This document shows positions 11,744-22,685 of a stretch of 64,000 bases of DNA, piece after piece. The translations under genes and the position numbers were made by a program. Positions within the stretch are counted from its first letter, which is position 1. Every line of letters begins with the position of its first letter. Below the pieces are notes generated by a model. The model searched no databases, was not told the origin of the DNA, and saw nothing but the letters and a program-made list of their open reading frames with translations. The DNA is taken from positions 124,001 through 188,000 of the forward strand of contig CDMY01000718.1 of assembly GCA_001179505.1 (NCBI GenBank), in the 5' to 3' direction. Source of the stretch: Vitrella brassicaformis (Eukaryota > Sar > Vitrellaceae).

Positions 11744-14700
11744 GTGGGCAAGTGCAAAACGAGAAGCAGATTGAAACATGAATGTACGGCGTCGTACGGT
11801 CCGTTCAGGCAACGATATGCGGTTGTGGAGGGCAACGAAGCCACCCTCAGATACTACCGCTCGCCGAGGGTATGCAAACACGTAGTGATGGCTGTCACGT
11901 TCTCACGTGTGGCTGTCTGCGCGTTCAGGACACCATCCCCGCTGCAGAGTATGACCTGAGGCGTGTGGTGTTCGCCGACGGGGGCACAGACCGCACTTGC
12001 TTCATTCTGGTGAGCAATCACGCAGTGCCAGGATTCGCCTGCACCACAGTGCTGATCTCTGGCTCCCCTGCCTGGTCCCTTGTCGTGCAGAAAATGATTG
12101 ATCCAGAGACGCATGAAGAGCTTCAGGTGACATCCACGCACCGCTCACACACGAGGCTCCTCTATGCACCATCTGCGTTGTGCGTTGTGTGTTGTGTGTT
12201 GTGTGTGGTCAGCTGCGTTTCGACCGGCCCGACGAGTACGATGAGTGGATGCTGGCGCTGTGCCACTCGTCCAAGCTCCTCGCACCCCCACCCTCACACA
12301 AACCACCCACCACCGCCAGCAGCACCGCACGAGGGGGTGCCGCCACCATGCCGTCATGCCTCGAGATGTCCTGCCAGAACAGACACGTGCCACCACCGAT
12401 GGCTGCATGGTCCGTCCAGAGAAGAAACACGTAGATGTCTTTGGCATGTGTCCATGTGTGTGTTGTGTGAGTGTTTGCAGTGTGTCCGAGGTGCAGCGGT
12501 GGATATCGTGTGTGGACTGGCGGCTCGTCAAGGCCGACCAGGGGACCCGGCTGTTCCTGAAGAGGGCGGATGTGGACGAGGGCATGCTGCCCGACCCCAC
12601 CGTGGCCAACGACAAACAGAAACACATGATTTTCGCCAAACAGGTGCCTAGAGAGGAAAGAGAAAGAGAATGCCGAGTCGCCTGAATTGTGGCGGATCTT
12701 TCTTCGTATGTGTGTCAGGGCGTGTCATTTTTGCTCGATGAGGACAGCGCCAACATGTGGTCCGTGCTCGCCTCGTTCATGCTCTTCTGGCCGCTCGTCG
12801 CCGTCTTCTTCTCCTGGACACAGGCGGCCGTCATCACCCTCATGCTGGTCCTCCTGATGGCCAAGCGCTTCCACCGCTTCTGGACGTGGCTTCTCAACAC
12901 TTACCACAGACTCACCACCCGCAAAACAGACGCCAAGGGTGCCAAAGGACGCCCCAAGACGGACAGGAAGAAGGCGGCGCCGCGACGGAGGCCGGCTGGC
13001 GCTGGTGTGGAGGGTGGGCTTGGGATGGGGCGGCCCGTGGCACAGCCGCCGTGCGAGAAGCCTTTTGTTGTCAAGGCCACGTGTGTGGTTAGCGGGGTGC
13101 CGGATCTCGTAAGGGCGGTTCTCACCGAACCGAAGCTCAGGTCAGGAGACGAGTACAATTGGGAGATGGAGACGGATGGGTGCATAATACCCTGTCTTTC
13201 CTTCCTTCCTTCCTTGTTTGTGTGCAGGTGTGAGTGGGACCCGTTGGCCACTCGCTGTGAGTGCGTGGAGCGCCGCAGCCCCTACGACCAGACACTCGCC
13301 CTGCACGCACTGCAGACGCTGCCCAACGGACGAACCACGCTCAGGTCAGTCAGAGACTACTCACTGCATGAAGGCGAGAAGAATGTTCATTCTGTGTCCA
13401 GGCGGTCTCTGCTTCGCCAGCTGGTGTTGCGCTGTGACGAGAGGACCTACGTCGTGATCGAGAAGCTGCTGCCGCCTCTCAATGCCGATGAGGGTGACAC
13501 CAGGAACGACAACGGCTGGCAGGTACGTCCAAAAGACCGGTATACACACACGGGTCACTTTGACACGCCTTCCGCTGTGTATCTGTGTGTGCAGTGGGTG
13601 GACTATGATTACCCCCTGAGCGGCCCCCCCGATCCATCCCTCACGCCCACCTACCCCTTCCGCGCCTACCTGATCGAGTCATGCCCCCCCGACCTCTCAT
13701 TCCCTTCCCCGTCACCAGCAGCCCTCCCCCTCACCACAACCATCACCCGCCTGACGTCCTTCATCTTCTTCCCCAGCCGATCCATCGCTCTCGAGGAGGC
13801 GTTGGGTGTGGGTATCGGCAGGGACATCACCTGCCCCATCGCTCTTGGGGGGCTGCTCTTCACCCTCCCACCTTCTCAGTGGACGCCATTGACCATCCTG
13901 GCGGCCGCGAACGGCGGCCCTCTGCAGCCGCCCGGCCACTCCATCCCCGCCGATGCGCTGAGAGAGGCCGAGAACAACAGCACCACGAGTGAGGATGCGC
14001 CTGGTGAGGGTCGTGAGGTGTTCTATGACCCTGTGGAGGCCCCCAGTGGCGGCGGGTACATGAACTTCCGCGGATGGGTGGAGGGACTGGAGGGCTTGAA
14101 GAGTGTTGTGGCCTTCCGGGCTCCTCTCGCCGGTGTCGTGCCCATGGTCGCGCACACCAGAGGCGGCGACAAGTGAGAAGGATAGCTCAGCAGCCAGCAA
14201 ACTTAGGTACAGCTTCCACATGGCATGTCTTCCTTGGTTCTCTTCTCTTCTCCGTTCAGGATGTCCGACCGGTTTGGTCTGCAGGGCGGCCGTGGTGGCC
14301 GTTTGTCGGACGATGTGAGCACCACCACTGCGCTGCATCTGGAGGACACAGACGAGAATGACTCCACCAGCCAGACACCGCAAGAAGACAAGGACGACGG
14401 GGAGCGACAACCACAGCCACACCCACAGCCACATGTGCACGAACACGCACAGCCGGCGGCTGGTGAGTGGGAGACGGGGAGGGCGCTGACACGGATCATG
14501 GCGAGTGTCCTTCATATGCCTCTCGGTAGATGTCCAAGCGCACGTCCGCGGTGCCGCTGCACATGCGCATGTAGATGCACTTGCCGAGGGCCATACGTCG
14601 GTCACGAGCGCATCGACCACACCAGTGCCCCCTTCGCCCCCTCGCACAGCACAGGAGACCCGCGCACACCAGCTGACCAACATGGTAAACACTTGAACCG

Positions 14701-15763
14701 CTGAAATTTGCCCAGCTGCTGTCGCTCATCGATGGATGGATGAGTGTGTGTCCCTGCAGGCCTTTGCCAAGCGGGAGAAGCTGTTAGAGTTTGCGTTGGG
14801 CGAGGAGGGCTGGACCGACTGCGGCATCAGGGAGGGCGTCCAGGTACGCAAAGACGACGACAGAGAGAGGGAGAATGCTCGGACGACAGAGCTCGCACCA
14901 CTGCCCTGTCCGTGATGTGTGTGTGTTGTGTTCCATGCAGCTGGGTCGCCATGACATTCCCCATGGCCCAGCGGCAGTCCGCGGCCGTCTCAACTTCGGC
15001 ACCGCATTCACGGCCAAACAGGTGGCCGACTACATCCTGCTCCTGGACAGAAAGCACGAGTGGGACGGCATGTTTGACAAAGGTCGGTTACTGAAGACGA
15101 CAGAACAACAAGGAGTGCGTCACAGGCACTCACTCCTCTCGTCTGTCTGTTCATTGAAGGTCATCTTCTCCATGTGTTTTGCGAGCATCTGTTCGTCGTC
15201 TACCAGGCCTTCAAGCCTCAGCTGGGCGTGGCTGGCCGGGACTTTGTGTTGCTGGGCCACCGCTTTGAAGACCCGAGCGGCCGTGTGACCATCACCACCA
15301 CATCCATCGACTGGGGCAAACCGCCAGAACACGCCCTTGTGCGGGCTGACCTACACGTAAGGGCAATGAGAGAACGGACTTACCAGGAACACAGGAAGAG
15401 ACTAAGTACGTGTGTGTGGGTGCAGGTGGCTGGCTACGTATTGCAGCCGCTGCCGGACGGAACCCTGCACGTGACGTACGTCAACCATGTCGACGTACGT
15501 CAAGCAGATGCAAAACACACACGTGCACGGAGCCAGCGAGGCATCCATTGCACTGTTGGTTGGTGCTGGTTGGCTGCTTCATCCATCTGTCTGTTCAGGT
15601 CAAGGGCAACATTCCCTCGTTCGTGATCCGCATGGTGCAGACCAAGCAGCCCCTCACACTCGCACACATCAAGCGCATACTCGACACCCACGGCCCCCCA
15701 CCGCCACTCAGGCCCGAAAGCATCATGGCCGAGATGCCGCCACCTACTGAAGTGGTGGCGTGA
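11744..15763 (+). CDS. PH domain - membrane segment - tandem START-type lipid-binding protein (5' exon not resolved)
   Basis: Sixteen exons join in phase: 11744-11869, 11929-12009, 12091-12126, 12213-12430, 12481-12643, 12719-13179, 13228-13344, 13402-13522, 13595-14172, 14260-14462, 14530-14684, 14760-14843, 14941-15082, 15160-15356, 15426-15494 and 15599-15763, about 971 codons. Exons 1-4 give a pleckstrin-homology fold (RYAVVEGNEATLRYYRSPR, CFILKMIDPETHEELQLRF, DEYDEWMLAL). Exon 6 has two hydrophobic segments (WSVLASFMLFWPLVAVFF, AAVITLMLVLLMA), then basic residues and a first START-like region. Exons 12-16 form a clear START domain (ILLLDRKHEWDGMFDKG, RDFVLLGHRFED, VAGYVLQPLPDG, VTYVNHVDVKGNIPSFVIR). 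The family binds lipids or sterols; PH plus START suggests transfer at membranes. The first visible codon is not ATG, so an upstream exon is missing; 11556-11640 (+) is a candidate. An apparent stop at 14174-14176 lies inside an intron. Confidence 0.85.
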
Positions 15764-16548
15764 TCGACATGAAGAGGAGAGGAGAGGGGACGGGCAGGGG
15801 GAGGGTTTGTTCGTTGCTGCTATAATTTTTCGACCCGTGTGTGTTGAATCGCATCAGTCAGTCATTATGCGCTGTGGATGGGCCGATGCAATTCGTGAGG
15901 TGTTGCTTTGTGGATGTGCACGGTGGGTCGGGTGGCTCTGCTGTCGAGGACGCGGATTGAGAGCAGAGTGTCAACTGCTCTGGGTCTAGGTCTCCGAGGG
16001 CGTTGGCATCCGTCGCGTCATGCAAGATACACGGAGCCACAGAGACATGATCGCAGTCAATTTTCCCACTGTCGTTTGCAATGACAAGTGTGTGTGGACT
16101 GATTGCTTTATTGATGGACGTCTACAACTGTCTTCTCTACTGAGTGGATGGATATTGACCATAAAAGCATTTTTCCTCCCCCTAAAGTTCAACACGGTGT
16201 GTACCCCCTCAGCATTTCTTATTGTCCCACAGTGATGGTCAAGCGACGAGAGACACACAGGCGTACGCCTCGCTCACTGCGCTCACTGCACAGCCAACGT
16301 CCGTCCAAGAGTATCGAAACAGCTTCTTCGTTCATTCAGACTGCGAGCACCGAGGACAGAATGAGGGATCAAGGATGTCAAATAATGACACGCATCCTTT
16401 GCATCATCACTACACGCACATGCTCACAGAGGCACCCGAGAAGAAAGAGAATATTCGTCATCCCACAATGGGTGGATTGATTGCTTTACTGATGGAGTGT
16501 CTGTATTGTCTCTTTTGTGTGCACTAGAAATTTGAGCCGCACCTAGGA
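15764..16548. other. intergenic spacer, nothing recognised
   Basis: No coding signal was seen on either strand. The ends are 3' regions of the START gene (+) and of the membrane-protein gene (-). Confidence 0.4.
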
Positions 16549-17960
16549 CTAGAATTTCTGCACAGGACTTGCTGCTGGGGCAGGTGTCTTTTCAGAATAT
16601 GCGGGAGGGGCAGCTTGGGTGTAGCCGCCGACGGGCTGCATGGGCTGAGGGGGAAGAGGCTGCTGCTGATAGAGTGTGACAGCAGGGTATTGATACTGCG
16701 GCCCTGTCTCCTGGCCGCCCATTGCCGGAATGAACGGCCGATTCTCCGCAATGAATTGCTGCACACAGACATCAATATATCTCTTGTTGACGAGCAAGTC
16801 AAGTCAAGGAGCAACTACCAGTGAGCCGCAGGCAGGAGAGAATATTAGGGCGTAACTGCAGCAGTCAGTCTTCATCAGCACGCCATCTGATAACCACATA
16901 TGACGGTGTATGCCAGTCAGATGCCTTTTTGGAGATCCGTACCGCAAGGATCAGTCAATTGGCCTTTTGTACGCCCACAATAGCACACCGGGTTGGTGCA
17001 GCCTGTATAAGGACAACATCAGCAGCGTGTATCTCTCATCCATATAGCCGATGTGTCTCCATCCTTTCCCTGTCTGTCTTACCGATCTGAACAATGTCAG
17101 TGACTTCTGCGAATCTGAGAGTCTTTGAGCACAAGAAGGTCCTGAGTACATAGCCTACAATACAGTGTAACCGCCATGCATATAAAATGAACGACCGACA
17201 AGCTTTCTTCTCTCCCACTCTCCTCCTTTCCATGTGTGTATGTACCAAAGTGTGTCCTCTCAACGTTTCGAGGTGCCGATGCCACGGATATGACAATGAG
17301 GATGGCCAGTCTGCAAAGAGCAGCCGAGATTGACACGGAGACACCGTGTGTTTTCATTGGTATGTCTCCCATCTCTGTTTGCTTACATTATGAGCACATG
17401 AGACATAGACACCAGCACAACCGCTGCGTCGGCCGCCGTAGTACCGATCACAAGGGCGAGTATGGCCAGAAAAGGGATGGCTATCAGGAACTAGACACAC
17501 ACACACAACAGAGAGAGAGAGAGAGAGAGAGACGTCGCGATTCATGTCCGCAGAGCGCATGACAAAGCAAGCAGATACGGATGCAGGTGGGTGTCCCTCT
17601 TGTGCGTGCGTGTACCTTCCAGAATGCCGTGTACTTGATGTCGTACGTCTGATAGTCGGGGCAACACACATATGAAGAGAGAATGGCTTGAGCTGACAAC
17701 GCTATATTGCATGCGACCACTCGTACCTTCTGTAGTGACGGCATTTGTTGCTGGCCTCCATACTGCACGCCCATCGGCAGCCCCACAGCATAAGTCGGTT
17801 GCATCCCGGCTCCGAGAAGACTCTCGAATGGGGGCTGCTCGTAGTCTTTTCGTGGACAGAAAGCCGGGCTTGTGTGTTTCTCCTCTCGTCCGCCACAAAC
17901 GGCCTCTGCTCCTTCCTCTTTCTTCCGATCTGCGAGCTCGCACATGAAGGGCGATTGACA
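16549..17960 (-). CDS. multi-exon membrane protein with Pro/Gln-rich tail, paralog A
   Basis: Minus-strand exons in order encode: an N-terminal Gln-rich piece (MQPTYAVGLPMGVQYGG), TYDIKYTAFWK, a hydrophobic exon FLIAIPFLAILALVIGTTAA, a second hydrophobic exon LAILIVISVASAPRNVER, then YVLRTFLCSKTLRFAEVTDI, PVCYCGRTKGQLTDP, YALIFSPACGSL and a last exon at 16549 to about 16780 (IDVCVQQFIAENRPFIPAM, then LYQQQPLPPQPMQPVGGY, ending SPVQKF). There are at least two membrane spans and a conserved short Cys motif (CYCG). The tail rich in Pro, Gln and Tyr probably faces the cytosol. I do not recognise the family. Boundaries of the first exon are approximate. It is the duplicate of the gene at 18622-20160. 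Confidence 0.6.
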
Positions 17961-18479
17961 TGTGCCACATGTCGTTCGTTCATTCATTCATGCATTCATT
18001 CATTCATTCACTCATTCGGGCGTCCTCATGAACACACAAGGCATTCATTCAGACGATGCAAGCAGCACTGCAGAACACCCTGCAATGACCAGGGCGGCGA
18101 GTCCGGCTCACCAAGGTTTCCCGGCTACTCCCTGGGTTTCACATGCCCCGTATTTTAGAAGCGCGGGGGAAAAGCGCCCGGCCCTTGTTTCTATCCCGTC
18201 GGGCGACGGCTGGCTGGTTGTGCTCGTGTGTGTGTGTGTGTGTGTGCATGTTGATCCAGAGCACACTGCAGTCAACTTAAGTGGCTGACTAATTCACCGA
18301 CACACACAAACGATGCATGCACACCATCCGTCCCCCTTTCCGCGTGAATGAAAGACTTGCGTGATTGTGCGTCTGCCTCCACAGACACGCAGGCATCTGC
18401 CTCTGCCACCGTTCATCAAGTCTCACTACGCCGGACAGAAATTCACCATCCGACGTCGAATGCGGGCTGCGTTAGCCCG

Positions 18480-18615
18480 TCTCTCAGTCAGAAGGGGCAA
18501 GTCTGAGTCAGCTGCTGATCGGCGCTCTCGAGTTTGCGGATTGGGCCATCGTGGCCAAGCTCACCATTGGAGCACACGCCATAGTCTTCCTCGGTGACTT
18601 ACACCCACTCGCACG
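18480..18615 (+). pseudogene. truncated 5' copy of the small two-span membrane gene at 20577
   Basis: The stretch cagctgctgatcggcgctct and the following 60 bases match 20607-20690, where the intact gene encodes LLIGALVFVDWAIVAKLTI. Here the frame is altered (the equivalent of FVDWAIV is shifted) and homology stops where duplication unit B starts, so the distal half is missing. It is a by-product of the tandem duplication. Confidence 0.7.
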
Positions 18616-18621
18616 CCACGC

Positions 18622-20160
18622 CTAGAATTTCTGCACTGGACCTGCTGCCGTCGCTGCTGTTGAGTAACGGGGCGGGGCTGGGGAGCTTTCAAAATAGCCG
18701 GGAGGGCCCGGAGGAGTGGCCGATGGGGCTGGGTGGAAAGGTTGGATGTAGCCGCCGACGGGCTGCATTGGCTGAGGAGGAAGAGGCTGCTGCTGATAGA
18801 GTGTGACAGCAGGGTATTGATACTGTGCTCCTGTCATCTGGCCGCTCATTGCCGGAATGAACGGCCGATTCTCCGCAATGAATTGCTGCACACAGACATG
18901 AATATCTCTCTTGATGACGAGCAAGTCAAGTCAAGGAGCAACTACCAGTGAGCCGCAGGCAGGAGAGAATATTAGGGCGTAACTGCAGCAGTCAGTCTTC
19001 ATCAGCACGCCATCTGATAACCACATATGACGGTGTATGCCAGTCAGGTGCCTTTTAGAGATCCGTACCAGACGGATCAGTCAATTGGCCCTTTGTGCGC
19101 CCACAATAGCACACCGGCTGGCACATCCCTGCATAAACAAACATCAGCGGCAGGTATGTATCATGCACCATGCACGTAGCCAGTGTCTCCGTCTTTTCCC
19201 GGTCTGTCTTACCGATCTGGGCAATGTCAGCCACTTGAGAGAATCTGAGAGTCTTTTGACAGCAGAAGGTTCTGAGTACGTAGCCTAAGGTTGGATCACA
19301 GGACAGTGCCACACAAAATGAACTAACAGGTTTTCTCTCCTCCACCCCTCCCTCATTCAGCTTGTGTGTACCAAAGGAGGTTTTCTCCACTTTTCGAGGT
19401 GACGATGCCACAACTACTATCGAGACGACGACCACTCTGGAGAGAGTGATAGTGAGTAGGGGAGAGAGTAATAGAGAAAGGCTGCCCTCTGTTCATTGGT
19501 CATTCGGTCATTCTCTCATCTTTGACTTACATAATGAACCATGACGGCCCGGCATGTATCACCACAACCAGTCCCCCGCCGGCGCTCAAGGCGATCACGA
19601 GGGCGACCACGACCAGAAAGGGGAGGACCACCAGGAACTACACACAGAGCGAATGATGATGAAGGAGAGCAGTTGGCTACGCGCTTGCAAGATGTGGGTG
19701 TCCCTCTTGTGCGTGCGTGTACCCGCCAGCATGCCGTGTACTTGATGTCATACGTCTGTCGAGAGACGCGGTGAAACAGATATGCGATGCACAAGAGAGA
19801 ATGGCTTGAGGTGACATTCGGTATTGCATGCGACTGCCTGTACCTTGTCCAAAAACGGTGTTTGTGGCTGGACTTCAACGGCATATGGCATCCCCACGGC
19901 ATAAACTGGCTGTTCTGGCTGCATCAGGCCCGTCCTCACTGTCACAAGTCACCGAATGGGGCCTCCTCTTGCTCGCCTGATTGACAAAAGCCGGGCTTGT
20001 GCGTTTCTGCTCTCGTCCGCTATACAGTGGCTCACCTTCTCGTCCGTCGGAATCCGCTTTCTCTTCTGGGTCGCACCCCTCTAAGCTCGCAATGCAGGAG
20101 AAATCGCAGGGAGGAGAAACTGCTCCCTGGAAAAAGGCCTCTTCTTGCCAGATCTGGGTC
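18622..20160 (-). CDS. multi-exon membrane protein with Pro/Gln-rich tail, paralog B
   Basis: The exon order matches paralog A: a Gln/Pro-rich start (MQPEQPVYAVGMPYAVEVQP), TYDIKYTACWR, hydrophobic FLVVLPFLVVVALVIALSAG, VVVVSIVVVASSPRKVEK, YVLRTFCCQKTLRFSQVADI, PVCYCGRTKGQLTDP, then a last exon (IHVCVQQFIAENRPFIPAM, LYQQQPLPPQPMQPVGGYIQ, ending GPVQKF at 18622). The tail is longer than in A, with an inserted Pro/Ala segment (APSATPPGPPGYFESSPAPP). Conserved exon borders and retained Cys residues argue that both copies are functional. The family is unknown; it is probably a lineage-specific membrane protein. The 5' limit is approximate. Confidence 0.6.
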
Positions 20161-20576
20161 TGCACGACGTCTGCAGGATGGGCACATCTCTTTGAGGTGA
20201 GGAGTTGGCGATTTTGTTGAGGTGCTCTCGAATGCGGCAGCCTCTGATGACAGCCAGACCTCAGCTAGGTCATCACAGTACCTGCAAAGGAGTGTCTGTG
20301 TACAAATCTCTTCAAAGTTCGCTGAGGACTGCGCCAGAGAGGAAGATCAAGGCGTGCAGATTCCATTTCCTTGTCTGCGTGTTCACCGATTGATTGCCTT
20401 TGTGTGTGTGTCTGTGTGTGAGTGTGTGTCCTCCAGGGTCGTAGCGTGACTCATACTGAGGCTTGGTGCATCTTCAGCTTCCAGGCTGAACGAAAGTACG
20501 CGGAGCAACCAATGCACGGAGTGCCGGTTGTCTCTTCTTCCTCCTCAGGTCCTCTCCATCTGTCAGCCAGCCAGCC

Positions 20577-20903
20577 ATGCATCGGTCACAAGAGGTCCTT
20601 CTCAGTCAGCTGCTGATCGGCGCTCTCGTGTTCGTCGACTGGGCCATCGTGGCCAAGCTCACCATCGCCATATGCGCCCTGGTCTTCCTCCTCAACTCCC
20701 ACCCCCTGGCCCGCTTGTGTGCCGTTATCACCTGCGGCATCGTGCTGATACTGAATCGGCTGAAGGAGCATTTCCAGCGGCAATCTACTAGGGCCGAGGA
20801 GGAAAGTGCGGGCGAGCCGAGAGCTCAGAGGAATGACAGCAATAATGGGTGGGAGAAGGTGGAGAGGGAGGGGGCATCGGACGAAGAGAGGAAGGACCGG
20901 TAG
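20577..20903 (+). CDS. small two-span membrane protein, 108 aa
   Basis: A single plus-strand frame starts at an ATG and runs 108 codons. Residues about 9-40 (SQLLIGALVFVDWAIVAKLT, then IAICALVFLLN) and 45-60 (LARLCAVITCGIVLILN) are hydrophobic and form two or three spans. The remaining tail is highly charged (RAEEESAGEPRAQRN, WEKVEREGASDEERKDR). It is divergent to the paralog B membrane gene, as in the truncated unit A copy. The family is unknown; it could be a subunit of the neighbouring membrane protein, but only adjacency suggests that. Confidence 0.5.
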   Translation: MHRSQEVLLSQLLIGALVFVDWAIVAKLTIAICALVFLLNSHPLARLCAVITCGIVLILNRLKEHFQRQSTRAEEESAGEPRAQRNDSNNGWEKVEREGASDEERKDR

Positions 20904-21225
20904 CGAGCCAGACAGGATGGGATGTGATGTGATGAGAGGGCGGGTATCCATATGGTCTCGGTGCCCTTGTGTGTGTACATACTCGGACCAGTGAGTGACA
21001 CAAGAGATCTTATGACGGGCTGTGATGCGACCTCCATGTACCATGCTGTAATTAATGAGACTGATGACTGACCCAAATGTGGCCGCCGTCAAAGGTGGAT
21101 TGGCGCATACAGTCGCCAAGCACTGACACGCATCCATTTCGACAGGCTACATCAAACAAAGAGGTAAGAAGACTCACTGTGTTTGCAATAAAAGCCAGAA
21201 AAGGCTCCAGATACACGGCACTCAC
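20904..21225. other. spacer, nothing recognised
   Basis: It lies between the convergent 3' ends of the small membrane gene (+) and the first ART-like gene (-). Confidence 0.35.
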
Positions 21226-21884
21226 TCATATGTCCTCAACAGACAGCACTCTGACCTGCTCTGGCCGGTAGACCACTATCTCCCCACCTGACCAATACCC
21301 ATGCACAATGGCGCCGTCATACCCCTCAGCCGAGAGCGACTCGTACGTCTCATTGGAAGAATCCGCCCGCCACACCGTCTTGGGCTTGCTCATGGTGATC
21401 TCCGCCGTAACCATGCATCCCTTCTGCTTGGCCTTGCGCTCGGTCTCGTTCTGCCGGATAGCGAAGTAGATGCCGCACCCAGCGGCCCCCGACGCACTGG
21501 GCTGCATGACGCCCGACTGCTTGATCTGCAGGCCGCGCTCGGTAGAGGTCTGATGGTAGCCAATGCAGCGGCCGGCGGTACAGATGGCTCTCAGGGTGGG
21601 GCAGTTGCTGGCGCGATGGTCGCTGTCTTTGGTGCGGCAGACTCGGCAGTAGTGCTGGGAGTGGTCCTGAAGCAATAAAAGCAGCACACGGGAGGTCGGT
21701 GTGGCGCTGTTTTGGTCATCTGTCTGCACCAATGCGTACCTCTGTGCAACCAGTAGCCTGTCAGACACACGGAAACACACACACCGACCGACCGACCGAC
21801 CGACCGACAGACAGACAGAGGAGTGAGGGAGATGCCGATACGCGCCCGTCTATCTATCAGATCTCTCACCCTGCAGCGCGGCAT
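21226..21884 (-). CDS. zinc-module ADP-ribosyltransferase-like protein A, 157 aa
   Basis: Three exons join in phase: 21870-21884 (15 bases), 21740-21757 (18 bases) and 21226-21666. Residues 4-33 form a compact zinc-binding module: C4-x4-C9-x3-H13, then C18-x2-C21-x6-H28-x4-C33. The rest matches the ART fold in order: GYHQTS (H49), GAAGCGIYFA (Y78), then a C-terminal EIVVYRPEQVRVL strand with E140, an arrangement equivalent to the H-Y-E triad of poly(ADP-ribose) polymerases. The whole catalytic domain is about 110 residues, short for a PARP, so it may be minimal or inactive. ARTs transfer ADP-ribose from NAD+ to protein, nucleic acid or ADP-ribose chains. Its near-identical sister lies 1.4 kb upstream on the same strand and a larger paralog is at 47.2 kb. 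The family assignment rests on motif order and spacing and was not tested by a profile search. Confidence 0.72.
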
Positions 21885-22297
21885 GGTCCTCAGTCAGTCG
21901 TCAGGAACCTCCACGCGAGCATCTTTCCCCTTTAGGAATACAGAGGAGTGCAGGAATACCATCCGGTGACGTCGTCTGAAAAAACGCACACACAAGCACA
22001 TAGAGGGCGGCGTGTGGAGGGGAGTGGGGATCATGAGCTGCTGTTCAGTCTCATTTGCAACCTCAGCTCGCAGACGGGCGATCCCTTTCTTTGGCTCGAC
22101 AAAACGGGACAAACGGCAAGGCATTAGGCGTTCAGACGCAGCCTCATGAACCGCAGCATCCATGGCGTCGATTTGAGCGAGAAGCGATGAGTCATTTTGT
22201 CGTCACATCGCTTCACTCTTCCAACCAGGAGGAAGACAGGTCGTGCCATTTGTATCACTGCACGACAAGACAAGCGACAGGACGTGTGTAAGAGAAA
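21885..22297. other. spacer upstream of ART-like gene A
   Basis: It contains no recognised gene. It includes the presumed promoter of ART-like gene A. Confidence 0.35.
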
Positions 22298-22369
22298 GGA
22301 GGCGGCGGGACTCGCACCCGCATTGTGATCGGTTGGCGGATGATCTTCAGGCAGTTGTGCTACACCTCC
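22298..22369 (-). tRNA. tRNA-like sequence, possibly a tRNA pseudogene or tRNA-derived element
   Basis: On the minus strand a 72-base stretch begins GGAGGTG and ends CGCCTCC, giving a 7-bp acceptor stem (one G-T pair). Exactly before the 3' acceptor strand is a 5-bp T stem GCGGG/CCCGC closing a 7-base loop TGCGAGT, and TAGCACAACTG near the 5' end looks like a pol III A box. The D arm does not pair, and the anticodon stem can pair only as GATC/GATC around an enlarged loop. Acceptor and T arms in correct register are unlikely by chance, but the core is degenerate. A scan with tRNAscan-SE would decide. Confidence 0.4.
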
Positions 22370-22685
22370 TTGAATGCTCCGTCTTACGACTTGCCGTGTT
22401 GTGATGCAAGTGCTGTCAGTCAGCTGTCAGCGGGTGCTGTGTCCCTTTTATCGACACGCTGACTTCGGTGTGCCTGACAGTGTCTGTGTGCGTCGACCCA
22501 TGTGAAGCTGTGCAGATCCACCGAGCCATTCTCCCCTTTCTCTCCTTCCCTTCCAGTCAGTCCAGTTCTTGTCGTTGATGTCGGACTTTCCACTAGCGAA
22601 CAATCGTGATTTCATGTGAATCGTGGTCACTTTGCGTGGACATGGAAAAGCGGCGAAAAACACCGCACGGAGAGCTGGCCATCCA
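22370..22685. other. spacer, nothing recognised
   Basis: No coding signal was seen between the tRNA-like sequence and the 3' end of ART-like gene B. Confidence 0.35.

Larger units (their letters stand above)
16541..20800. repeat. tandem duplication of about 2.1 kb
   Basis: Unit A (about 16550-18615) and unit B (about 18622-20700) are homologous over most of their length, same orientation. Both begin with tagaatttctgcac, the 3' end of a minus-strand gene. Both hold the same exon series for that gene, then the 5' end of a plus-strand gene. The unit A/B junction at about 18615-18622 cuts the plus-strand gene of unit A, leaving only its first part. Exons are better conserved than introns; several stretches such as 18900-19090 versus 16760-16960 are almost identical. 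Confidence 0.85.

Noticed and set aside
14174-14176. Stop codon ending the long frame 12689-14176 as a gene end
   Set aside because: The TGA lies within a GTGAGA donor; splicing after 14172 continues the frame in phase to 14260.
13712-14692. Minus-strand frame of 326 codons opposite the START gene
   Set aside because: Its opposite strand carries START exons with correct splice phase; no family similarity on the minus strand.
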